From an uncultured Cyanobium sp. (GTDB taxonomy: Bacteria > Cyanobacteriota > Cyanobacteriia > PCC-6307 > Cyanobiaceae), in contig CALFOF010000106.1 of the NCBI GenBank assembly GCA_937919075.1, forward strand, positions 1 to 9,093: DNA of 9,093 bases, in the 5' to 3' direction. A program made the position numbers and the translations under genes. The stretch's first letter is position 1. Each line of letters opens with the position of its first letter. The notes under the pieces were generated by a model, which worked only from the letters and a program-made list of their open reading frames with translations, was not told the origin of the DNA and ran no database searches. Positions 1 through 5,794 of the stretch are shown piece by piece.

Positions 1-534
1 GCTGCCGCGGCCGTGGAGGGCCCCTCGATGACGCTCGCCCGCGCCGGGCTGCGGGCCCTGCAGGTCCATCCCTGCGGGCAGCGCCGCCGGGCGGTGGAGG
101 CCTTCTACCAGCGCTGGCAGGAGAAGCCGGTGATCCTCGATGCCTGGTTCGCGCTGGAGGCCAGCGCCCCCTTTGCCGATGGGCTGGAGCGGGTCGCTGC
201 TCTGCTGGCCCATCCGCGCTTCGATCCAGCCGCTCCCAACGCGATCCGCGCGGTGCTGGGGGGCTTGTCCGCCAATACGCCGGTGTTCCATGCGGCCGAC
301 GGCACGGGCTACCGGTTCATGGCCGAACAGATCGTGGCGCTCGACCGCCGCAACCCGATCACGGCGTCGCGGCTGGCCAAGCTGTTCAGCCGCTGGCAGA
401 GCTATGGGCCGGCGCGGGCTGCGCGCATGCGCGAGGCACTGGAGCAACTGGCTGCGGCCGAACTCTCCGCCAACACCCGCGAAGTGGTGGAGCAGTGCCG
501 CTCGATCGGCGCCCGCGACGGCGCGGCAGCTTGA
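1..534 (+). CDS. pepN: Aminopeptidase N (M1 family), C-terminal part, cut by window edge
   Basis: The reading frame is open from the first base to TGA at 532-534, giving 177 residues of the 3' end of a larger gene; the true start lies outside the window. The protein is all-helical with paired-helix repeats. Segments such as AFYQRWQEKPVILDAWFALEA, NTPVFHAADGTGYRFMAEQI and ITASRLAKLFSRW match the C-terminal ARM-like domain (DUF3458_C) of E. coli-type PepN. The zinc site (HExxH) and GAMEN motif of the family would lie upstream and are not visible. The full enzyme is a cytoplasmic zinc metallopeptidase that removes N-terminal residues from peptides; the C-terminal domain closes over the active site. 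The gene ends 6 bases before the end of the convergent gene, so no separate terminator fits between them. Family assignment is by remembered motifs; the ATG at 28 or GTG at 13 are internal codons, not starts. Confidence 0.88.
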   Translation, partial: AAAAVEGPSMTLARAGLRALQVHPCGQRRRAVEAFYQRWQEKPVILDAWFALEASAPFADGLERVAALLAHPRFDPAAPNAIRAVLGGLSANTPVFHAADGTGYRFMAEQIVALDRRNPITASRLAKLFSRWQSYGPARAARMREALEQLAAAELSANTREVVEQCRSIGARDGAAA

Positions 535-540
535 AGGCGA

Positions 541-1725
541 TCAGCGGGGCGCCGCCCCGCGGCCGAAAGCCTGGCGGTGCAACCGGGTGAAGGCGTCGCG
601 CCGGAAGGAACCTCCCTCGGGCCCGGCGTAGTTGCCCCAGAGGCCTTCCCAGTAGAAATAGATCACCCCGTGGCCCCGCTGGGCCGCCAGTTCCACTTTC
701 TGGCTGAGCGTGGCCATGTTGGGGGTGCGGCCGCCGAATCCAGCCAGGATGCCGATCTCCACTGGTAGGCCCCATTGACGGGCCTTCACCAGTGCCGGCT
801 GATCGAGATCGCGGGCGAAACCGCGCACCGAAAAGGCGTAGTTCTGCACCACCAGATCATCCACCAGCTTGCCGAGTGCCCAGATTTCCCAGTCCTGCAG
901 CCAGTGGTTGTAGGCGAAGCGGAAGGGGCCGGGGGAGAGGCTGATCACGGCGGCGTTGTTGCTGCGGCGTAGGTCGCGGCGCAACTCCCGCAGCAGGCCG
1001 GTGAGCTGCTGGCGCCGCCAGCTCATCCATTCGCGGTTGTTGAAATCGGTGGGAGGTTCCCTGCCCTTTTCCTTGCTGAACAGAGCCCGGGTGTAGGGGT
1101 CATAGCCCAGCTCCACCGGCCAGGCGAAGTGGTCGTCGAGCTGGATGCCATCGACACCGCAGCGCTGCACGATCTCCTGGATCAAGCCGATAAAGCGGGC
1201 GCGCACGCCGGGGTGGGCCGGGTTGAGCCACACCCGCAGATCCTTGAGCGGCGAGGTTTTCAGGTTGGCGCCATGCATGGCGTAGAGGGTGGAGCCATCG
1301 CTGCGCTGCAGCACCCATTCCGGATGGCGCTGCACCACCTCCGCGTCGGCGGGCTCCATCATTCCGTATTCGAACCAGGGGATCACCTGCATGCCGCGCC
1401 GCTGGGCGGAGCGGGTGATCAGGCAGATCGGGTCGAGCCCCGGGGCGGCCTTGAGCAGGGCCGGCTCGGTGGGCGCAAAGCGGCTGCGGTGGAAAGTGGT
1501 GCCCCGACTCCACACATTTGGGTAAACGGTGTCGAAGCCTGCGGCTGCCAGTTCCTTGATGGCCTGCTCGATCCGGTTGCGGTCGTAGTAGAGGGGGCTT
1601 GGGCTGTTGGTGAGCCACACGCCCACCCGCTGGCTGGTGGCAGCAGCCGGCAGCAGGCCGAGGCCCTGCAGACCTGTGGCGAGCAGCGCCGTGACCAGCA
1701 CCGGCAAGGCCTTTTTCAGGTGCAC
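541..1725 (-). CDS. Secreted glycoside hydrolase-like protein, GHL10 family
   Basis: 394 residues from a GTG start (the only start codon in the frame; the frame upstream runs back into the end of prs) to TGA. Residues 1-30 form a classical Sec signal peptide: KK near the N terminus, a hydrophobic core LPVLVTALLATGLQGLGLL and an AAA cleavage region, with no lipobox cysteine. The mature part fits the GHL10 family (PF02638, YngK-like, TIM-barrel): GVWLTN at 35-40, TVYPNVWSRGTTFHRS at 66-81, VIPWFEYGMMEP at 114-125, VDGIQLDDHFAWP at 191-203, LVVQNYAFS at 291-299 and VIYFYWEGLWG at 354-364. D197/D198 and E360 are candidate catalytic acids, by inference from barrel position. Substrate unknown; likely a periplasmic or cell-surface glycan. 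It follows prs by 44 bases on the same strand and may be co-transcribed. The family is commonly annotated only as 'glycoside hydrolase' in cyanobacteria. No clear Shine-Dalgarno precedes the GTG. Confidence 0.85.
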   Translation of the reverse strand: MHLKKALPVLVTALLATGLQGLGLLPAAATSQRVGVWLTNSPSPLYYDRNRIEQAIKELAAAGFDTVYPNVWSRGTTFHRSRFAPTEPALLKAAPGLDPICLITRSAQRRGMQVIPWFEYGMMEPADAEVVQRHPEWVLQRSDGSTLYAMHGANLKTSPLKDLRVWLNPAHPGVRARFIGLIQEIVQRCGVDGIQLDDHFAWPVELGYDPYTRALFSKEKGREPPTDFNNREWMSWRRQQLTGLLRELRRDLRRSNNAAVISLSPGPFRFAYNHWLQDWEIWALGKLVDDLVVQNYAFSVRGFARDLDQPALVKARQWGLPVEIGILAGFGGRTPNMATLSQKVELAAQRGHGVIYFYWEGLWGNYAGPEGGSFRRDAFTRLHRQAFGRGAAPR

Positions 1726-1769
1726 CCGCAGGGGGAAGGGCGCCTCAGAGCGGTGGCGTTCGGCAGATG

Positions 1770-2789
1770 TCAGCGGAACATCGAGCTCACTGAGCTTTCC
1801 TCGTGAATGCGCCAGATGGCCTCACCCAGCACGTTGGCCACCGACAGCACCTGCAGTTGCGGGAAGCGGCGGTCGTCGCTGATCGGGATGCTGTTGGTGA
1901 CCAGCACCTCTTCAAACAGGCCGGGCTCGGAGAGCCGTTCGACCGCAGGCGGTGAGAACACCGCATGGGTGGCGCAGGCCAGCACGCGGGTGGCGCCCCG
2001 TTGGCGCAGCAGCCGCGCGCCGGCGCAGATGGTGCCACCGGTGTCGATCATGTCGTCGATCAGCACCGCCGTCTTGCCGGCCACATCGCCGATCACCGTG
2101 AGGCTTTCGGCCACGTTGTGCCCCGAGCGGCGCTTGTCGATGATTGCGAGCGGGGCATCGCTCATCTGCTTGGCGAAGGCCCTGGCCCGGGCCACACCGC
2201 CCACATCCGGGGACACCACCACCACCTCGCCGAGATCGCGGGTGCGCAGGTAGTCCACCAGCACCGGCGAGCCATAGATGTGGTCGCAGGGGATGTCGAA
2301 GTAGCCCTGAATCTGGGAGGAGTGCAGGTCCATCGCCAGTACCCGGTCAACGCCGGATTTCACCAGCAGGTTGGCCACCAGTTTGGCGGTGATTGATTCG
2401 CGGCCTGCCGTCTTGCGATCAGCGCGGGCGTAGCCGTAGTAAGGAACCACGGCAGTGATCTGCCTTGCCGAGGCGCGCCTGCAGGCATCCACCATGATCA
2501 GCAGCTCCATCAGATGATCGTTCACCGGAGCGCAGGTGGGTTGGATCAGAAAAACATCACAGCCGCGGATTGATTCCTGAATCTGGATATAAAGTTCACC
2601 ATCGGCGAAGCGCTTGATCGCCCGCGGACCATCGGGAACACCGAGATAGGCTCCGATCTCGCGGGCCAGGGCCGGATTGGAGGTGCCACTGAACAGCCGC
2701 AGCCGCCGGGTGTCGTGGGGGGGTTGGTCCTGCTCGACCCGATCGGCTGTCAGGAAACGGGTCACGGCGGGCGTGAACGAGGTCGGCAT
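1770..2789 (-). CDS. prs: Ribose-phosphate pyrophosphokinase (PRPP synthetase)
   Basis: 339 residues, the normal length for class I PRPP synthetase, which transfers pyrophosphate from ATP to ribose-5-phosphate to make PRPP for purine, pyrimidine, histidine, tryptophan and NAD synthesis. Visible signatures: LFSGTSNPALAREIGAYLG (32-50), KRFADGELYIQIQESIRG (59-76), the ATP-binding stretch VVPYYGYARADRKT (114-127), MDLHSSQIQGYF (153-164), the flexible-loop lysine region IIDKRRSGHNV (216-226) and the PRPP/ribose-5-phosphate loop VLIDDMIDTGGTI (242-254). All key residues are intact. I chose ATG at 2787-2789 because similarity begins soon after it (TRRLRLFSG at residue 27); the frame stays open upstream to 3062 but runs antisense to the next gene and has no PRPP-synthetase features. 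GTG at codon 9 is an alternative. No strong Shine-Dalgarno. The GHL10 gene lies 44 bases downstream on the same strand. Confidence 0.97.
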   Translation of the reverse strand: MPTSFTPAVTRFLTADRVEQDQPPHDTRRLRLFSGTSNPALAREIGAYLGVPDGPRAIKRFADGELYIQIQESIRGCDVFLIQPTCAPVNDHLMELLIMVDACRRASARQITAVVPYYGYARADRKTAGRESITAKLVANLLVKSGVDRVLAMDLHSSQIQGYFDIPCDHIYGSPVLVDYLRTRDLGEVVVVSPDVGGVARARAFAKQMSDAPLAIIDKRRSGHNVAESLTVIGDVAGKTAVLIDDMIDTGGTICAGARLLRQRGATRVLACATHAVFSPPAVERLSEPGLFEEVLVTNSIPISDDRRFPQLQVLSVANVLGEAIWRIHEESSVSSMFR

Positions 2790-2846
2790 GGAGCTGATGG
2801 TAGAAGCCTTCCGGTCGGATGCCGGCGAAACCTGGTGGTATGAAGA
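2790..2846. promoter_or_regulatory. Divergent spacer between prs and the hypothetical gene
   Basis: These 57 bases must hold the 5' control signals of two divergent genes, unless promoters lie inside the genes. On the + strand there is an extended -10-like element, TGGTATGAA at 2836-2844, without a recognisable -35. It sits so close to the ATG at 2847 that, if used, the + strand message would be nearly leaderless or begin at a later start. On the - strand a weak TACCAT (complement of 2797-2802) lies just ahead of the prs ATG, again without a good -35. The motif assignments are guesses; only the divergent arrangement is certain. Confidence 0.3.
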
Positions 2847-3407
2847 ATGATGAACCAGTGTCTGCCGGTCGTGCCCAAACAGCGGTCTTTGCTCACGTCT
2901 CCGCTGGTGCTGGCCGGCGCCGGCCCCCGCGGACTGGCGGCTCTGCCCCTGGCGGTCCTGCGCCTGCAGTCGCTGCTGTCCCTGCCCGCCACAGCCGAAC
3001 TCAGCGAGCTCGGTGCTCGGTCGGCTGAACCTGATCAACGGATGGCCGCCCTCCAGAACCAACAGGGCGGCGCACTGGTGGCGCTGGAGGAAGACCCCGG
3101 CCGCTGGCTGCCGGTGGGCACCCGCTGGGCGGAGGTGCTCGGCGCCTGGCGGCAGCCCACCCTGCTGCTGATTGCGGCTGACGATGCCGGCACCGGGCTG
3201 GCGGCGGCCTACACCGCCCTGCTCGACCGTTCTGCCGTGCCCCTGCTGGGCCTGGTGCAGTGGGGCGGGAGCTGGGATGGGCCGGCGCGCTCCTGCGAGG
3301 GTCTGCCCTGGCTGGGCGCGTTGCAGCCAGGCGAGCGGGGCGCGGCAGATGCTGAGGTGCTGCTGGAGGCCCTGAAGCTGCGCTGGCAGCGCTTCACCAG
3401 TCTCTGA
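2847..3407 (+). CDS. Hypothetical protein, unrecognised (picocyanobacterial-type)
   Basis: 186 residues from ATG at 2847 (a second ATG follows at once; GTG at 2871, TTG at 2889 and GTG at 2907 are later options) to TGA at 3405. I do not recognise a named family. The N-terminal third is Leu/Pro/Gly-rich (LVLAGAGPRGLAALPLAVLR) with a GAGPRG turn that could close a beta-loop-alpha unit, but it lacks the GKS/GKT of a Walker A motif. The C-terminal half is better formed: WRQPTLLLIAADDAG, LAAAYTALL, VPLLGLVQWGGSWD and GLPWLGALQPGE (about 107-165), an alternating strand-helix pattern that recalls the second half of P-loop synthetases such as dethiobiotin synthetase or CobB/CobQ proteins. No signal peptide or sure membrane segment. 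High G/C at third positions supports coding. It is divergent from prs and convergent with the LCP gene, so probably a single-gene unit. I vaguely recall similar proteins in marine Synechococcus; function unknown. Confidence 0.75.
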   Translation: MMNQCLPVVPKQRSLLTSPLVLAGAGPRGLAALPLAVLRLQSLLSLPATAELSELGARSAEPDQRMAALQNQQGGALVALEEDPGRWLPVGTRWAEVLGAWRQPTLLLIAADDAGTGLAAAYTALLDRSAVPLLGLVQWGGSWDGPARSCEGLPWLGALQPGERGAADAEVLLEALKLRWQRFTSL

Positions 3408-3442
3408 ATCGATCTCCCTGAATCGATGCCTGAGATCGATCC
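3401..3442. repeat. Short ATCGAT repeat cluster with 9-bp inverted repeat
   Basis: CTGAATCGAT occurs at 3404-3413 and again at 3418-3427 (14-base spacing). A third, imperfect copy, CTGAGATCGAT, lies at 3430-3440. The first copy includes the stop codon of the upstream + strand gene. ATCGATCTC at 3408-3416 is exactly complementary to GAGATCGAT at 3432-3440, so a 9-bp stem with a 15-base loop is possible; the loop carries the central ATCGAT. This is the only non-coding stretch between two convergent genes, so it may help end transcription, but no T-run follows directly (the nearest T-rich stretch is 3456-3463). Repeat and complementarity are read from the sequence; any function is inference. Confidence 0.5.
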
Positions 3443-3461
3443 AGAAGACCCAGAGTTTGGT

Positions 3462-4487
3462 TTATCCCGCCGGCCAGAGTGGCTGCTCTGCTCCTGGCGC
3501 CACTTGCCGCAGGGTCTGCCCAGGCTCGCTGGTGGGTGCCAGCGGCAGCTTGTCGTAACGCACGGTGTGGGCCTGCTGGATCGCCACGTTCAGCAGGCTG
3601 AGGATTTCGATTTCCGTGAGGTTGGTGCCCACCAGCGGCTGCAGCTGCCTCACCTGCTGCGCCAGTTTTGCCGTTCCGCCAGGGCGGCCCAGCTGCCCCA
3701 GCAGGCCGCCGATCACGTTCTGCTGGCGGCTGCGCCGTCCGCTGAGGCCGTCGTCGGCGCCCTTGAAGCGCACCAGCTGCTCCACCTGTGGCCCCTTGAG
3801 CACCTGCAGCCCGCCCTGGAGATCAATCCGGTAGTTCTGGGCTTTGTCGTGGTAGCGGATGGCCTGATCCAGGTTCAGCTCCAGCCCGCCCAGGCCGTCC
3901 ACCAAGGTGCGCAGCACCTGGCGCGGCATCACCACATAGCGCTCGGGCTGCCCCGGGTCGAGGCCCACCAGCTCCCCCACGCCACCGGCCGTGAGCGCAG
4001 GTCCGCCGAGCCGATAGAGGGAACCGAGGGTCTGCAATTTCTGTTGACCCGGCACCTGCACGGCCAGTTCCGTGGGCACGTTCAGCACCCGCATCGCCCC
4101 GCCCGGATCGGCCCGGATCAGCAGCAGGGTGTCGGCGTTGGCGGGGCCGGAGGGGGCAGCGCCGTTGGTGCTGGCAGCGAGGCGGTCGGCGTCGGTGCCG
4201 ATCAGCAGCACCGTGATGGGCCGGATCGGCGGATCGGCCAGATCCTTGTTCAGCCCCGCTTGATCGCCGCTGATCAGGCCAGGGTCAGGCCGCGACCACA
4301 CACGCTCGAACAGGGCTGCGGTGCCCACGGCGGCGAGCAGGGCCAGGCTCAGCTTCCACAGCCGGGAACCCCACCGGGCGCGGGGGCGGCCGCCGGCCTG
4401 CGCCTCGGCCGGATCCGCTGGCGGCACTGGCGCCCCGCCTGCTGCTGGCGCCGCGCCCCGCCGGCGTGCCTTGCTCCCGCCTGCCAC
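3462..4487 (-). CDS. LytR-CpsA-Psr (LCP) family membrane protein, atypical
   Basis: 341 residues from the GTG at 4485-4487. An ATG at 4566-4568 is in frame, but the 27 codons before the GTG have clearly lower G/C at third positions (about 60%) than the gene body, so I read them as spacer. Layout: basic/Pro-Ala-rich cytoplasmic tail, one membrane anchor near 42-61 (LWKLSLALLAAVGTAALFERV), then an extracytoplasmic LCP domain: PITVLLIGTDADR, ADTLLLIRADPG (118-129), VLNVPTELAVQVPG, YVVMPRQVLRTLVDGLGGLEL, a GLQVLKGPQVEQLVRFKG stretch and GRRSRQQNVI near 250-259. LCP enzymes move undecaprenyl-phosphate-linked glycans onto peptidoglycan or other acceptors. The usual S-I-P-R-D motif reads N-V-P-T-E here, so one phosphate-binding arginine is replaced, while the late RxxRQQ motif is kept. 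Catalysis is therefore uncertain. Stop TAA; convergent with the hypothetical gene. Confidence 0.83.
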   Translation of the reverse strand: MAGGSKARRRGAAPAAGGAPVPPADPAEAQAGGRPRARWGSRLWKLSLALLAAVGTAALFERVWSRPDPGLISGDQAGLNKDLADPPIRPITVLLIGTDADRLAASTNGAAPSGPANADTLLLIRADPGGAMRVLNVPTELAVQVPGQQKLQTLGSLYRLGGPALTAGGVGELVGLDPGQPERYVVMPRQVLRTLVDGLGGLELNLDQAIRYHDKAQNYRIDLQGGLQVLKGPQVEQLVRFKGADDGLSGRRSRQQNVIGGLLGQLGRPGGTAKLAQQVRQLQPLVGTNLTEIEILSLLNVAIQQAHTVRYDKLPLAPTSEPGQTLRQVAPGAEQPLWPAG

Positions 4488-4591
4488 CTTGACTCTTGCT
4501 TGCGAAGGCTCAACTGTGCCGCAGCTCCGGCACGCAAGTCGGACCTGCCGATAGGTTGAACCCCCCATGCCCCGTCAGGCCGGACGCCGCT
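4488..4591. promoter_or_regulatory. Divergent spacer between the LCP and BciB-like genes
   Basis: With the GTG start for the LCP gene and the TTG start for the BciB-like gene, 104 bases separate the two divergent genes; lower third-position G/C in either reading frame fits non-coding DNA. On the + strand TTGACT at 4489-4494 is a near-consensus -35 box, but the sequence 16-18 bases downstream (around AACTGT) is a poor -10. TAGGTT at 4552-4557 is another weak -10-like hexamer. No confident promoter can be called. Confidence 0.3.
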
Positions 4592-5794
4592 TTGACAGCC
4601 GCCCCTCCCCTCCCTCACGAACGGGCCCGGCCCCTGCCCAAGGGCAGCACCAAACCGGCCAAGGATCTCTGCAGCGACTGCGGCCTGTGCGACAGCCGCT
4701 GGGTGGCCTACGTGCGCCAGGCCTGTGCCTTCCTCCACCAGCGCTTTGAGGCGATGGAGCAGGCCGCCCACGGCCGCAGCCGCGACCTCAGCAACGACGA
4801 CGAGCTCTATTTCGGCGTCAGCCAGCGGATGGTCACGGCCCGCCTGCAGGCCCCGATCGACGGGGCTCAGTGGACCGGCATCGTGTCGCGGATCGGCGTG
4901 CGGGCGCTTGAAACCGGCCTGGTGGATGCGGTGCTGTGCGTGCAGCAGAGTCCTGACGACCGCTTCACGCCGGTGCCGGTGCTGGCCCGCACCCCCGAGC
5001 AGGTGCTGGCGGCACGGGTGAACAAGCCCACCCTCTCCCCCAACCTGGAGGTGCTGGAGCAGTTGCCCGGCAGCGGCATCCGCCGCCTGCTGGCGATCGG
5101 CGTGGGCTGCCAGGTGCAGGCGCTGCGGGCCGTGCAGCCCACCCTGCCGTTGGACGCCCTCTACGTGCTGGGTTTGCCGTGCGTGGACAATGTCAGCCGC
5201 CAGGGCCTGCAGACCTTTCTGGAAAGCGCCAGCGATTCGCCCGCCACGGTGGTGCACTACGAGTTCATGCAGGATTTCCGCATCCATTTCCGCCACAGCG
5301 ATGGCCGTGAGGAAACGGTGCCCTTCTTCGGCCTCGACACGCCCCGGCTCAAGGATGTGTTCGCCCCCAGCTGCCTCAGCTGCTTCGACTACGTGAACGG
5401 CGGCGCCGACCTGGTGGTGGGCTACATGGGCGCCACCTTCGGCCGCCAGTGGCTCACGGTGCGCAACCCCCGCGGCCAGGAGCTGCTGGATCTGGTCGAG
5501 GCGGAGCTGGATCTGGCGCCGGTGAGCAGCCGCGGCGATCGCCGCGCCGCCGTGCAGCAGGGCATCGACGCTTACGACAAGGCGGTGCGCCTGCCCCGCT
5601 GGCTCGCTGAAGTGGTGGGCTTCCTTGTGCAGCGCGTCGGTCCGCAGGGGCTGGAATACGGCCGCTTCTCGATCGATTCCCACTTCACCCGCAACGCCCT
5701 GTGGCTGCGCCGCCACCATCCTGAAATGGCCGAGCGCCACATCCCGGCCTTCGCCAAGGCGATCGTGGCGCGTTACCGCCTGCCGCGCCCGTGA
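4592..5794 (+). CDS. bciB: Iron-sulfur flavoprotein, FrhB family; likely F-type divinyl chlorophyllide reductase (BciB)
   Basis: 400 residues from TTG at 4592 to TGA at 5792. I chose this start because picocyanobacterial relatives, as I remember them, begin with an M-T-A-A-P-like stretch, and here the TTG precedes T-A-A-P; the TTGs at 4496 and 4556 in the same frame lead into low-G/C-third-position sequence. The N-terminal cluster LCSDCGLC (C27, C30, C33) and the later C197 (LPCVDN), C261 and C264 (APSCLSCFDY) are candidate [4Fe-4S] ligands. VLARTPEQVLAARVNKPTLSPN (substrate/FAD-side region), LLAIGVGCQVQALRAV and GADLVVGYMG fit the FrhB N- and C-domains (PF04422/PF04432). Members include Synechocystis slr1923 (BciB), which reduces the 8-vinyl group of divinyl chlorophyllide using ferredoxin, and plant 7-hydroxymethyl chlorophyll a reductase. 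The family is solid; the exact substrate is inferred. It overlaps malQ by 4 bases. Confidence 0.87.
   Translation: MTAAPPLPHERARPLPKGSTKPAKDLCSDCGLCDSRWVAYVRQACAFLHQRFEAMEQAAHGRSRDLSNDDELYFGVSQRMVTARLQAPIDGAQWTGIVSRIGVRALETGLVDAVLCVQQSPDDRFTPVPVLARTPEQVLAARVNKPTLSPNLEVLEQLPGSGIRRLLAIGVGCQVQALRAVQPTLPLDALYVLGLPCVDNVSRQGLQTFLESASDSPATVVHYEFMQDFRIHFRHSDGREETVPFFGLDTPRLKDVFAPSCLSCFDYVNGGADLVVGYMGATFGRQWLTVRNPRGQELLDLVEAELDLAPVSSRGDRRAAVQQGIDAYDKAVRLPRWLAEVVGFLVQRVGPQGLEYGRFSIDSHFTRNALWLRRHHPEMAERHIPAFAKAIVARYRLPRP

Noticed and set aside
1..534. pepN as a truncated pseudogene
   Set aside because: The frame is open through the first base, so the missing part is simply outside the window.
535..540. 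Terminator between pepN and the GHL10 gene
   Set aside because: Only 6 bases separate the two stop codons; no hairpin with a T-run is visible there.
2790..3062. In-frame upstream extension of prs by 91 codons on the - strand
   Set aside because: It is antisense to the hypothetical gene, has no PRPP-synthetase features, and the family normally starts near residue 1 of the shorter form; open frames of this length are common in GC-rich DNA.
3426..4559. A 377-codon open frame on the + strand opposite the LCP gene
   Set aside because: The other strand carries a membrane anchor and LCP motifs in order; this frame has only shadow-type composition.
4349..5740. A 463-codon open frame on the - strand across the BciB-like gene
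   Set aside because: It is antisense to a well-recognised gene; His/Ala/Gln-rich shadow translation.
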